Part shown: positions 15,616 through 25,260 of the stretch, one piece after another | How the letters are laid out: every line of letters starts with the position of its first letter | How positions within the stretch are numbered: the first letter of the stretch is position 1 | NCBI RefSeq assembly: GCF_011759705.1 | Contig: NZ_JAAOZF010000001.1 | Location: 248,001-312,000 of the forward strand | Source: Microbacterium ulmi | Lineage (GTDB): Bacteria > Actinomycetota > Actinomycetes > Actinomycetales > Microbacteriaceae | Direction: 5' to 3' | DNA: 64,000 nt | The notes under the pieces: model-generated | Seen by the model: the letters and a program-made list of their open reading frames with translations, nothing else | The model's database searches: none | Told to the model about the DNA's origin: nothing | Program-made: the position numbers and the translations under genes

Positions 15616-18431
15616 GAGGCGGAGATCTACCCCGATAGCCCGTAGATCCCGCCGGAGCTTCTTCTCGTTGAACGCTCGCCAACCAAGCGCCTTTACATCC
15701 CGATCGCGCGCCCCGTACTCGGCGCCCCAACCACCGGCCCGGTTGCCGTCGCCGCCTCCCGGTTCCGCGCCGCGCGTCGCATCTCCGCCTGGGCAGCGCG
15801 CACAGCATCCTGGATCGTCGGCTCCGGAGTGCCGCGCTGCATCGACTCGGCGAGGCAGTCGCGGGCCGCGGCATCCGTCCGCGCGACCACGATTGCGACG
15901 TTGCTCAGCCGACCGCGCGTGAGGCCGACATAGAGTCCCGCGGCATCCACATCCGGCCCGACCACCGACGCATCGGCGGTGTCGCCCTGCACGCCGTGGA
16001 CGGTGGACGCATACGCGAGCTGTAGGTGCTCGCGCGCATACCCGGCAGACACTCGCCGCAGTTCGCCGCTGTCGCTCACGGAGACAAGCGACACGTACTC
16101 GTCGCGGATGCCGCGCACGATCCACTGCGCGCGATTCTCGACTCCCGTGAGCCGGTCGTTGCGACGGGTCTGCATGGTGTCGCCGACGAGGATCCGTTGC
16201 TCTCCCATTCCCCACGCGACGACGCGAACGTCAAGTTCGCCCTGATCGACTCGCCGCTGCTGGATGGCTTCGTTTATCGCATCCGCTTCAGCATTGCTAC
16301 TGGAAGCCAACGCACCCGCTTGCCGCGCGCGTGCCACTCGAAGTACGCGTCGATCATCCGCTCACGCGCCGCATCGTGATGATCGACCCGCTCGACGTCG
16401 CCGCGTTCCGCCAGCTCACCGCCAACTGCCAGCGCATGCTCGCGATCACTCGCAGCTCGCAACCGGAGCGTGAGCGCCGCGTACTCGGGATCGCGGAATC
16501 GCTGCACCGTGTCGAGCTCAACCGCGGCGTTCGCGTGCCGAATCGCCGAACCCATCGCACCCGCATGCCCGACCGGCAGCGCCTGGTGCGGGTCACCAAC
16601 GAACGCAAGCCCGACCCCCTGCTCGATCGCGAGGTCAACGAGGACGTTCGCGGTCTGCAGGTCGAGCATCCCGGCTTCGTCGACGACGATCCGGTCGCGA
16701 GAACGCAACACGTACTGCGTTGGTCCGCCGTATACAGTGCCCGCGTTGGGATCGACTTCTCCCACTCGAAGCCTGGTCCACACTTTCGCGCCAGCCTCGT
16801 CGGTGCCCCATCGGTAGCCGTGATCCGAGAGCAGGGCATGAATACTGGATGCCGCGGCTCCGACCTCGCGAGACGCCACCGATGCCGCCTTTCGCGTGGG
16901 AGCAACAACGAGCATCCGCCGCTGTTGCGACGTGAGCGCCGCGAACGTAGCGCGGAGCATCGTCGTCTTGCCCGCGCCTGCGGAGCCGGTCACCGTCACG
17001 AGCCCGTCCGTGCCGGCGACGGCGCTCGCGGCAACGCTTTGCGACGCATCCAGTTCCAACAGATCCTCGTTCGGTGCGAACCGGTGCAACTCGCTCGGCA
17101 ACAGGGAGCGCCCCGGTTGGGCGAGCACGTCCAACCGGCCGGCGAGGCGCACCTTGGCGCGAACGGTTTCGGTCGCCATGAACGCCTTCACGTGCGCCGG
17201 CGGATCGTCTGCAACGAGCTGGTAGACGGCACCCGTCGCGCGCTCTGTGATCTCGGCGATCACGCTATCGAGCCGATCGCGCTCCGCAACGACGCCCGTG
17301 CGGGATAGTGCGCAGTGCGCCCGCGCGGATGTCGAAGATGCTGAACCTCCTGCCGCATGAGGTGGACCGTTCGCCCGCGTCGACGACCGCTTGTGCGGCA
17401 AACAGATCGAGGTCGACGGCCCGCAGGTGTGTTGCAGCAACAGGAATAGGTGCGCGAGGCGTAGTCAGACGCGGGTCGATCGCTGCGATCTCGTCACGGA
17501 CGCGCGCCTCCCAAGACGCCTCATCGAGATCGGCCGGCTTGTTCGGTCGCGCCACCGCCCACGCGCGTCGGTCGATCTGTTGCAGCACCTCTGCGCTCGG
17601 CGCCGATCCGGCGTGGCCCGCCGACCACTCCCCGATCAGGCGCGCGCGATTCGCCTCGATCTGCGCCGACCGGCGCGAGAGCGGGCGGACGGCGCTGGCG
17701 AGTTCGGTGATCTCGCCCGAGTCGTCGAGTCTGTACCCATGGCGCGCAAGAGCGGCGATCCACGCGGGATCTGTGCGGGCCGCGAGCTCGCCTTCGGCGT
17801 TGACGACGGTGTGCAACTTCATCGCGACGCGCGAGTCGAGGTTCGACCACTTGCCGTCCGCGCCAAGCACCTTGATGTTCAGCCAGAGGTGGCGGTGGAT
17901 GTGCGGGTCGAGCGCCCGGGATCGGCGGTGCTGCAGCTCGACGACCTCGATGCGCGTGATCTCCTCGCGGACGAGCCCACCATGCCCGCGCCGCGCGTTG
18001 AGCTCGGTCTGCCAGGTGAGCAGGATGCGCTCACGCAGCCGATCTTGCAGCGCTTCGAACTCGGCAGCGAGTTCCGGATGCAGCAGCGCGGCGATGCTGT
18101 ACGACTTCGGATGGTTGAGCGTCCCGTCGAGCAGAAGGTCGGCGTCGGGGGTCAGCCGCTGGTGCCCTCGTTCCTCGCCGGTGATGGGATCGTGCCCGGT
18201 GATCCAGACGCGGAGACCGCCGGCCGTGCGTTGGCCAGTCCTGATGACGCCGTTGTCGACGATGAACCGAGAGACGGTTGAATCGGATGCTGCGCCATAC
18301 GCCTCGAGCGCGTCGACGCCCGTTGAGTGGGGCATGTGGGCGTCGCACGTGCCCTCGAGAGCGTACGAGATCGCGTGCCGAATCCCGCGTGATTCAACCC
18401 CTCTCTTCCAACGCTCAAGGCCCCCTCGCAT
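15616..18431 (-). pseudogene. MobF-type conjugative relaxase/helicase (TraA-like), frameshifted
   Basis: The N-terminal relaxase domain starts at 18431: a candidate nicking Tyr in AISYALEGTCDAH, then LNHPKSYSIAALLHPEL, and the three-His metal motif in LDPHIHRHLWLNIKV. Near 17303 the frame changes and the RecD-like helicase continues: Walker A GSAGAGKTT, Walker B-like VVDEAGMLD, FVGDPHQ. Near 16315 it shifts again into ASSSNAEADAINEAIQ ... LQLAYASTVHGVQGDTAD ... GLYVGLTRGR. Near 15700 it shifts once more into DVKALGWRAFNEKKLRRDL. So at least three single-base frameshifts break a protein of about 930 residues. It once nicked the element's origin and unwound DNA for conjugation. The exact 3' end is uncertain. 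Confidence 0.75.
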
Positions 18432-18861
18432 TGCGCCAGAGTAGGCTAGGTTTTGGCAGCTATCCAGGTATTTTTCTGCGTTGCAGGTAGCTGTAGCAAA
18501 GCGGCTTCAAAGGGCGTCGTCCACTGTGGGTGCCTGTGCATTGGTGTTGTCTCTCTGTCCTTCGAACGCGGGGTCAGCGTCGGCCTAGGACCGCCGCTGG
18601 ATGGCCAGCCCCTCCTCCTTTCGATCAAGCGCCGTCGTCGGCGGTACTGCCAGTCCCGTTCGTTGCTGGAGCGTTGCTGGGGCCGTTTGTGCTCGACTCG
18701 AACGCCGCTCGGCGTCGCCATCTGGACGTCGCCGCGCTCGTGGCCCTCAGACCACGCACGAAGAACGAGTCGACTGGCTTGCGGGCGGACGTCAGTCTTC
18801 GTGCCTGGGACGCTCGGTCGCGAGAAGGTGCAGCGCGTCCGGTCCCGGATACGCTGCAAGC
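18432..18861. other. Intergenic region upstream of relaxase; weak inverted repeat
   Basis: No recognisable gene in 430 bases. At 18457-18493 CAGCTA and TAGCTG form an inverted repeat with a 25-base loop, and CAGGTA is repeated directly at 18465-18470 and 18485-18490. Relaxase origins of transfer usually lie just upstream of the relaxase gene and carry inverted repeats, so this may be the oriT relic; support is weak. Confidence 0.3.
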
Positions 18862-19659
18862 GTGTCCCTACAACCCGATCTCTACGATCTCAAGTTCACG
18901 TTTGAAAAGCGCTACGGCGAGATCCTGGGATTCCAGCGATTAGTGTTGCTCGGACTTCCACAGGCGCTCGAACAGGCGTGGGACGACGCGAAGACCTATG
19001 GCAACTACGCCTACGACGCTGACGAGGGTGACGTCGATTCAGTGATGCACAGCCGCGTGCCAACTACTGATGATGAGGTCAAGAAGCATCTCGGTATCAT
19101 GCTTGTCGTTCGAGCAGTCGCTCTCGCGGAGTACACACTGGCACACATCGCGGCGACATTCTTTCTCTCCCCAGAAGAAGTCGTCTTCAAGGACCGCAAG
19201 GCGTGGCGGTGGGGGAGCGCCGAGCAGTTCTACAGCACGGCTCTTCGGCAGCCATTCAAGCTAAACGCGTTCGGCTTCAATGCAATCTCCGCACTCCGCA
19301 ATTACTACGCACATTCATACGGCGTCTTCCAAGACGCCGCCGACGCAAGGCAACAGCAAACGCGGATCGCCAAGCTGGTGGGCGCTTCAGAACCCTCATT
19401 GGAAGAGCGGAATCTCCGATACAGCGACAGCCTCGCGATCGTCTCGACTGGGTCGGGCTGGGACCAGTTCGCGCCTGTCGTCCAACTCGGCGATCTCGCC
19501 ACATTCCGGCTCCTTGAAATCACTAAGAAGACCGTGCTCGCCGCATTCGACGCCGCTTCTACCGGACTGCTGGCGGATGAGGAGTTGGCTCGAAGCAAGT
19601 TCGTAAGGAGATGGCAGAAGGACCACACTCCACAGGAGCAGCCCCACTCTCAACCGTGA
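18862..19659 (+). CDS. HEPN-domain protein (predicted RNase/toxin)
   Basis: 265 residues from the GTG at 18862 (SLQPDLYDLKFTFEKRY). All helical. The hallmark HEPN motif R-N-x3-H is clear at about residues 146-151 (SALRNYYAHSYG), preceded by an N-terminal helix pair (MLVVRAVALAEYTLAHIAATF) that would pack against it. The C-terminal part is charged. Two-helix dimeric HEPN proteins with this motif cut RNA, often tRNA, as toxins or abortive-infection effectors. No antitoxin-like partner is adjacent, so it may be self-contained or depend on a neighbour on the other strand. The start is chosen at the first conserved-looking helix. Confidence 0.65.
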   Translation: MSLQPDLYDLKFTFEKRYGEILGFQRLVLLGLPQALEQAWDDAKTYGNYAYDADEGDVDSVMHSRVPTTDDEVKKHLGIMLVVRAVALAEYTLAHIAATFFLSPEEVVFKDRKAWRWGSAEQFYSTALRQPFKLNAFGFNAISALRNYYAHSYGVFQDAADARQQQTRIAKLVGASEPSLEERNLRYSDSLAIVSTGSGWDQFAPVVQLGDLATFRLLEITKKTVLAAFDAASTGLLADEELARSKFVRRWQKDHTPQEQPHSQP

Positions 19660-19724
19660 CGGGGTTGCTCCAGCTCTGAGTGTCTCCCGTATCCTTGCGT
19701 GGTCCTGGGCCGGCCGCCGCGCAA

Positions 19725-21755
19725 TCAGTCGACTTGGTTGATTCCTTCCAGCGACGATGCGAGCGTCGAAAGCCGAAGAGCAATCGTAGTTGCCGGCTCA
19801 ACCGCGAGGTAATGGTTTCCGCGGAGAGCGACGCCCGCGACGAGTGGGGATGCTAGAAGATCAGCAGCGACTCGGAGATCTTGCTTGTCGGCTTTGATTG
19901 CGAACTGATCGCGGATGGCGCGGTACATTCCGTCGAGATCAAGTCCCGCAGTGACGTTGGGGTCGTTCTCTTCGGCTTCGCGCAACAGGACGGTCAGGAC
20001 GATCCCCACCAGTCCCGCTGTCGCGCTCTGCAGAGACACAGATCGGATAAGGGCCTCATGACCGTCATGGCCTTCGAGAAGGTTCTGGAGGTCTGCTCGT
20101 CCGAGCGGGGTCGTGGCATGTCGACGTACGAGCGATGCGAGGAAGTCGGTCGTGATCAGCGCGATCTGCTTGTCTGTCGCCCAGCTCGCCAGCCGCCCAG
20201 CGAAGCTGGGTCCCACGATTGCCGCAAGCGATGCTCCGTGCTTGCGCTTGTGCTCTTCGATGGCATCGAGCTTGACAGCGTTCTCGCTAACGACACCGTG
20301 AATCGACGACTTGGCATCGATGATGGCGACGATTCTCTCTGCCGGTTGGGTGCCGATCTCAGCCAAGACATCGGTGTTCCCGGGACCTCCGACAATCTTG
20401 GCAGTCGCCCCCAGGTAGTTCAGTGCAGCAGCGACCGCCCGCTCAAGTCGTTGCGGCTGCTCCGATCGTGTGCCTGCTGCCTCCAACTCCCCAGCGAGCT
20501 CTTCCGCAGTTGGCCGAGGTTCACCGGCGACGGCCGGCGTGGAGGACTCGTCCATGCCGTCGATGGCAGTGCGGCGAAGCGGAAGCGAATCGGCTAGCTC
20601 GCGCCCAAGCGCAGTGCTGGCATACCGCGCATACCCGATCTCACGGATCGCACCGACTGCGAGCAGGAAGGGAAGGATCCGCGCTACGGCGAGCGCGGAT
20701 GTGCTTCCGTCGCCATATCGCGCATTGATCGCCAGGGCCAACGCTGGGGCACGGTTCGCCTCGTCGATCAGACGGATCACTTCGCCCACAGGGAACGTCT
20801 TGGCGTGAAGGATTCGCACCAGGTCGATCGCGGATCCGGATTCGAGCCACTCACGAGCGACAGTACTGGCGACAAAGGTGAATCGACCTGTCGGCTCGAA
20901 TAGCCCACAGCCCCGGAGAGTCCCGAGCGAAGACTTGGCACTACTGTCGCTCAGGTCGAATGTCACGCGAGTCTTTGAAACGAAGCCGTCAATCGAGATC
21001 GGGTCGACCGCGAGCTCAGTGAGGGCAGCGATCGACTTTTCAACTGGGCTGTCAGGATTGGCCGGAAGGTAGCCGAGCCCACGGCGGCGGACTTCGTCGA
21101 TTCTCGGGTCCGCGGCAAGGGTCATGACCAGGGCTTCTATCGCCGGCCCGGACGCCGGCAGTGGCAGCCGAGCTGACTGGTCGCTCTCGTCGTGGCCGTC
21201 GATCACATGTAAGGGCAGATCTGAGAGAACCTCTCGGCCACTGTCCGTAATCGCATAGAAGTTGTTGTAAAGCCGCTCCGCGAACCCCAGCGACATGAGC
21301 CAAGTCATCCGTCGTCTGACCTGGTCCCGGCTGCGCCAATCGAGTCCGTACTCGTCGTTCGCCAGGTCGTGCAATTCGATCATTTCGCGCGGTCGATCGC
21401 GGATGGCGGAGAGGAGCTCGCCCACGAACTTTGCTCTCGCGTGGATCTGGCGCAGTAGAAGATCCGGGGCGGGGTCTTTCAACCACTCGCGACCGAATTT
21501 CCCAACCTCAACCTGGCGTTCGGGCGTCCTGGTCAGGAGATCGAAAGGCGCCAGCTGATTCGCGTATTGCCCCAAGGTGTATTGCGTGGCTGACCCGGGG
21601 TTCGCGAAGGTCGTGTCTCTTGGAAGCGGCCCGGACTGGTTCAGCCACTCCAGTAAACGAATGAGCTGATCTCGCCACCCTCCGGTTGGGCTCGGGAGAG
21701 TGGGTACCGCACCGACTCTGGCCAACCAAGGCAGCACTTCGCTCTCTGTTTCCAT
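19725..21755 (-). CDS. Large PD-(D/E)XK nuclease with repeated winged-helix domains (unknown defence protein)
   Basis: About 676 residues from the ATG at 21755. The N-terminal 430 residues contain repeated winged-helix-like units (for example TWLMSLGFAERLYNNFYAITDSGREVL, then FLLAVGAIREIGYARYASTALGRELADSL). The nuclease-like domain is at about 445-540: LERAVAAALNYLG, GGPGNTDVLAEI, VAIIDAKSS. The order E ... D ... D-x-K fits a restriction-endonuclease fold. A helical C-terminal domain follows. It may be the third gene of a unit with the MazG and helicase genes upstream, 157 bases away. The combination of multiple wHTH and nuclease resembles restriction enzymes that read a sequence or a modified base. 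Family not recognised. Confidence 0.6.
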   Translation of the reverse strand: METESEVLPWLARVGAVPTLPSPTGGWRDQLIRLLEWLNQSGPLPRDTTFANPGSATQYTLGQYANQLAPFDLLTRTPERQVEVGKFGREWLKDPAPDLLLRQIHARAKFVGELLSAIRDRPREMIELHDLANDEYGLDWRSRDQVRRRMTWLMSLGFAERLYNNFYAITDSGREVLSDLPLHVIDGHDESDQSARLPLPASGPAIEALVMTLAADPRIDEVRRRGLGYLPANPDSPVEKSIAALTELAVDPISIDGFVSKTRVTFDLSDSSAKSSLGTLRGCGLFEPTGRFTFVASTVAREWLESGSAIDLVRILHAKTFPVGEVIRLIDEANRAPALALAINARYGDGSTSALAVARILPFLLAVGAIREIGYARYASTALGRELADSLPLRRTAIDGMDESSTPAVAGEPRPTAEELAGELEAAGTRSEQPQRLERAVAAALNYLGATAKIVGGPGNTDVLAEIGTQPAERIVAIIDAKSSIHGVVSENAVKLDAIEEHKRKHGASLAAIVGPSFAGRLASWATDKQIALITTDFLASLVRRHATTPLGRADLQNLLEGHDGHEALIRSVSLQSATAGLVGIVLTVLLREAEENDPNVTAGLDLDGMYRAIRDQFAIKADKQDLRVAADLLASPLVAGVALRGNHYLAVEPATTIALRLSTLASSLEGINQVD

Positions 21756-21912
21756 AGGTGGACGATACCTTCCCACATGGCCATGCAAGCACGCGGCCTA
21801 CCGGATCCACGCGCTTTCGCCAAACCGACAGTGGCGCGAGGTGCTCGTCGATACAGTGGGAAATGTAATTGAGTTCCACGACGAATCAGGCCGCTGGGCG
21901 TCCAAGTCACAG

Positions 21913-23664
21913 CTATCCGGTGTTGTGGGCCCCAATCTCGGCCGCAATGTACTCGCGAAGTGCCGGATCGGACACGTACACGTACGTGCCAAGCATGCCC
22001 CTGGTAAGCAGAACTCCGTAGATGTTTCGGATGAACTCAAGCAGATCGTCATCCGAGTAGACGATGCCGCGTTGCTTGTTGTTCTCTTTGCCCTTGGCAT
22101 CGCGATACGAGTCGCGATCGATGAAGAGCCGTCGCGAGTGCGGGTCGTAGCGGAGGTCGTTGCCGATGATGACGCCTGCGTAGTTGAGGTCGTAACCCTG
22201 GACAGTGTGAATCGACCCGACCTCGTGAATGGACGCCGGGCTATTGATCCAGTCCTTGGCTTGGCTGTTCCAGCGAAGGCGCACGCCATCGAGCTCGATA
22301 TCGAACGCTTCCTTGTCGCGATTGCTCTTCCACTCCCATGCGTAGCCGGCGATCAGGCGGGCGAGGCCGTGCTCGTCGTTGCGGTCGAAGATCTCGCGCC
22401 GCATCGCCGCGAGGTTGTCGAAGAACCTCAGGTCATAGTCACCGAAGTCCGGGCGCTCGGTCGCGTTGGACTCTCCCCGCAGAACGTCCCGAACGAATTG
22501 CACATAGTCGGCGCCTGCACGCACGCGCATCTGGGTGGACAGCGGATACCGGCGATGTGTCGATCTTGCCTCGTCCACGAGGGATCGGAGAGCGCTCTGA
22601 GGCAGGTCAGCCGGCCGTACGGTCTGCTCGACGTCGAGCAGATAGATTTGGTGCCGACTCTGAGCGCGGATCCAGTCCAACTGTGTCTTCGATGGATCGT
22701 CAGCGCCAAAGAGCTTTTCGTTGATCGTGATGAATCGCTTGTTGTTTACACCCGACGACTGGTTCGCGCGCTGGTTCAGGCGATGAGTTTCGTCGACTAT
22801 CAGCAGATCCCACTGATGATCCGATGCCCCGACGTCGAAAGGCGTCAGGATCTGTGCCTCCGTGACTTTCGGTGTCTTCTTGAACACACGCTTGATGGAC
22901 TCGCGCAAGGACTGCTGAGGCACGACGAACCCGATCCGAAGGCCCGTGAGTAGCTCGCGATTGTCGGGGACGAAGAAGTCGGCGAACATCGAGTCTGGTT
23001 CGACTTCGTCTGCATCACTGTGGTCGCGGATGTCTGCGAGGAGCTTCATCAGAAAGATTGCGACGATGGTTTTGCCCGTCCCGGGCTGTCCCTCGATCAC
23101 GCTCGCGGACGACGCTCCGTTGTCGAGGTCGGCAAGGAGTCCTTCCACAATGTCCTCGACGGCGATTGCTTGTTCCGGCGTGAGCACTTTGAACGGCGAT
23201 AGTTTGAAGAGGTCGCTGTTCTCGATCTCAGGGATGCTGCGTTGGAAGATTCCGTCTGATCGCAACTTGTCGAAGATGTCGCGGAAACTCTCCCGGTAGA
23301 GGTCCCGCTCGTAGTACCGAGCATCGATGATCCCCTCGTTGCCATTCATCACCGTGAATTGTCCGTCGCCGGCGAGCCAGCGGATCAGATGAGACTCCAG
23401 ATCGAGGCACGCCGACTTGTTGAAGGTGTCGTCGATGACGACGCGCACGCTCCGGAATGCGTTCTTGGCAGGGTTCGCGAGATGTTGGCGCATGCGCGCA
23501 GCGGCGTTGACCGTCTCACCGACGTAGACGGCGCCGGCGCCAGCCGAGTCGGCACCATCAAGCACATAGACGACGGGCCAGTTTCTGCGGCGCTCGTCGC
23601 CAGCCACCCAGCCCGAGATCGCACCTGACGTGAAGTTCAGGCGCTCGATCTCAAAGGGCGTCAT
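21913..23664 (-). CDS. GIY-YIG + DUF2075 (Schlafen-group/AAA) DNA-RNA helicase
   Basis: 583 residues from the ATG at 23664, inside the end of the MazG gene. Residues 28-100 are a GIY-YIG nuclease domain: VVYVL at 31-35, VYVGE at 46-50, an Arg at 58 (AAARMRQHL) and the metal-binding Glu at about 90 (CLDLESHLI). Residues 155-575 are DUF2075: Walker A GQPGTGKT at 192-199, Walker B LLIVDETHRLNQR, a sensor-like LDVEQTVRP, then IHTVQGYDLNYAGVIIG and VLLTRGM typical of superfamily-1 helicase ends. Predicted to translocate on nucleic acid and cut it. It is co-transcribed after the nucleotide pyrophosphohydrolase. GIY-YIG-DUF2075 proteins are candidates for phage defence; direct evidence for this pair is not known to me. 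Confidence 0.8.
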   Translation of the reverse strand: MTPFEIERLNFTSGAISGWVAGDERRRNWPVVYVLDGADSAGAGAVYVGETVNAAARMRQHLANPAKNAFRSVRVVIDDTFNKSACLDLESHLIRWLAGDGQFTVMNGNEGIIDARYYERDLYRESFRDIFDKLRSDGIFQRSIPEIENSDLFKLSPFKVLTPEQAIAVEDIVEGLLADLDNGASSASVIEGQPGTGKTIVAIFLMKLLADIRDHSDADEVEPDSMFADFFVPDNRELLTGLRIGFVVPQQSLRESIKRVFKKTPKVTEAQILTPFDVGASDHQWDLLIVDETHRLNQRANQSSGVNNKRFITINEKLFGADDPSKTQLDWIRAQSRHQIYLLDVEQTVRPADLPQSALRSLVDEARSTHRRYPLSTQMRVRAGADYVQFVRDVLRGESNATERPDFGDYDLRFFDNLAAMRREIFDRNDEHGLARLIAGYAWEWKSNRDKEAFDIELDGVRLRWNSQAKDWINSPASIHEVGSIHTVQGYDLNYAGVIIGNDLRYDPHSRRLFIDRDSYRDAKGKENNKQRGIVYSDDDLLEFIRNIYGVLLTRGMLGTYVYVSDPALREYIAAEIGAHNTG

Positions 23665-23971
23665 ACTTCGTGCTCCGTCCCCGGGCCCGATCGGCCGGGT
23701 ATTTCTCTCCAGTCGCGACAAGTTTCTCAAGCACGATCTCGTCGAGGTCGACCCCGAGCCGCGCGGCGAGCAGCGTGCAGTAGGTCACGACGTCGGCGAG
23801 CTCGGCTCGCATCTGCTGCATGTCGGCATCGTCGCTCCACTGGAAGCACTCCAGCAGCTCGCCCGCCTCGATGGCGATGCTCTTGGCGAGGTTGGCCGGG
23901 GTGTGAAACTGCGCCCAGTCACGCTCTCGAACGAACTCCTCCAACGCCTTCCGAACCTGCTCACTCGTCAC
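23651..23971 (-). CDS. MazG-like nucleotide pyrophosphohydrolase
   Basis: 106 residues, the usual length of single-domain MazG-like (dCTPase/RS21-C6 type) enzymes. The motif E-x2-E ... E-x2-D is present (IAIEAGELLECFQW, then MRAELADVVTYC), which binds Mg and the triphosphate. It hydrolyses (d)NTP to (d)NMP and pyrophosphate. The last codons overlap the start of the GIY-YIG/DUF2075 gene by 14 bases, so both are made together. In a defence setting such enzymes can drain or clean the nucleotide pool during infection. Confidence 0.85.
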   Translation of the reverse strand: MTSEQVRKALEEFVRERDWAQFHTPANLAKSIAIEAGELLECFQWSDDADMQQMRAELADVVTYCTLLAARLGVDLDEIVLEKLVATGEKYPADRARGRSTKYDAL

Positions 23972-24291
23972 GGTGCGACCGTATCAGGACGGGTGGCGCG
24001 GACTCCGCCCTGTCGTCAACCCGATGCCAACCCCGCTCTCCAAGCGTTGCAGCAAGGCGAGCAGGCCGATGGGAGGGAGCTGCGTGGCGGAACCCCGGGA
24101 ACTATGGGTTGCGCCGGCACGCAAACTCCAGCGATTCCCGCCACCCGTCCGTCCGGGGATATCAACGTACGACAGTGTCCGCCCGACAACTGGAGCGGAT
24201 TATCGTACGCGGGCGTTCGAGCTCGTCGTCGTGGCCCTCGCTTGCGGAAGGATCCTAGCCGCCAACTCGATCTGATCGATAGGTTGATCAC
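23972..24291. promoter_or_regulatory. Divergent control region between two nuclease operons, with palindromes
   Basis: 320 bases without a gene. CGTACG occurs twice about 40 bases apart, and a perfect palindrome TCGATC-T-GATCGA lies at 24267-24279, only 12 bases before the GTG start of the right-hand operon, so it overlaps its ribosome-binding region. Both operons probably start here; a shared regulator is possible but none is encoded next to it. Confidence 0.4.
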
Positions 24292-25260
24292 GTGCCATCG
24301 CCCGCCTTCAGCCTCCGCGCAGGTGACATCGTCACACGTGCAGACCTCGTGGTGGAGTATGGCGGAAGCGTTCAGTCTGGCGGCATCGTTCCGAGCAACA
24401 CGTCCAACTCCGTCTTTGTGTTCACGGACCCCGCCGAGGGCAGACAGTTCGGCTACGTCTATGACGGTTTCTCCCCGGACGGCACGGTGTTCCACTACAC
24501 GGGCGCGGGCCGCGATGGGGACCAGAAGCTCAGTGGCAGCAACTCACCGATCCTGACCCACACCGCAAAAGGGCGCTCCCTCCACGCGTTCAGCGCAGCG
24601 GGCGTCGTGGCGGGATCGAGCACGAAGCTCCAGCGATACATCGGCGAGTTCATCCTTGATCCCGACGTGCCATTTGAGCGCATGCCAGCGCTCGATCGGA
24701 GCGGAGCGCTTCGCACAGTCCTCGTCTTCCGGCTGCTGCCGGTGAGCGTGATCCCCGATGACGTCGTTGAGCTCGTCGGATACTCCGGAGTGACGCGCGA
24801 ACCGAACGCCATCTCTGTTCCCGTCGAGATCAACTCAACCGAGTTCTTCGAGACGGCGGATCGCGCGGGTGGCCTGGCGGTGCGGCGCGAGTCGCAACTT
24901 GTCGACGAGTTCATTGCACATCGAGTCGGGCACACCTTCACTCGGTGGGCGATCAACCTCCCCGCCGAGCGCACCCGGCTCCTCACCGACATCTACGACG
25001 AGGCCGATCACACCCTCTACGAAGCGAAGGCGATCGCCGGCCGCTCAGACCTCCGTATGGCGGTCGGCCAGCTCTACGACTACCGCCGACACGTGCACGT
25101 CGACGACTTACACTGTTCGGTCCTTCTTCCCGAACGCCCCACCGCTGACCTCCGGGATCTTCTCCGCGATGCCGGACTTGGGCTTGCCTTCCGCGAGCAG
25201 ACAACCTTCGTGCTTGAGCCGCCCAACACCCCACAGCGAGGAGAACGGCTCCACCAGTGA
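24292..25260 (+). CDS. Putative modification-dependent restriction endonuclease (PD-(D/E)XK)
   Basis: 322 residues from the GTG at 24292. The N-terminal half (FVFTDPAEGRQFGYVYDGFSPDGTVFHYTGAGRDGDQKLSGSN) resembles the SRA-like/ScoMcrA-type domains that read modified bases. It is followed by a second strand-rich region. The C-terminal domain has a PD-(D/E)XK signature: LVDEFIAHRVGHTFTRWAIN, LLTDIYDEADHTLYEAKAI, then MAVGQLYDYRR, where the D ... E-x-K order and the trailing QLYDY helix fit the restriction-endonuclease core. No methyltransferase is adjacent, which suits a type IV enzyme. It overlaps the Nudix gene by four bases (GTGA). Confidence 0.65.
   Translation: MPSPAFSLRAGDIVTRADLVVEYGGSVQSGGIVPSNTSNSVFVFTDPAEGRQFGYVYDGFSPDGTVFHYTGAGRDGDQKLSGSNSPILTHTAKGRSLHAFSAAGVVAGSSTKLQRYIGEFILDPDVPFERMPALDRSGALRTVLVFRLLPVSVIPDDVVELVGYSGVTREPNAISVPVEINSTEFFETADRAGGLAVRRESQLVDEFIAHRVGHTFTRWAINLPAERTRLLTDIYDEADHTLYEAKAIAGRSDLRMAVGQLYDYRRHVHVDDLHCSVLLPERPTADLRDLLRDAGLGLAFREQTTFVLEPPNTPQRGERLHQ

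Noticed and set aside
18446..18859. Minus-strand frame of 137 codons between relaxase and HEPN genes
   Set aside because: Arg-rich, no domain, no start signal; treated as intergenic.
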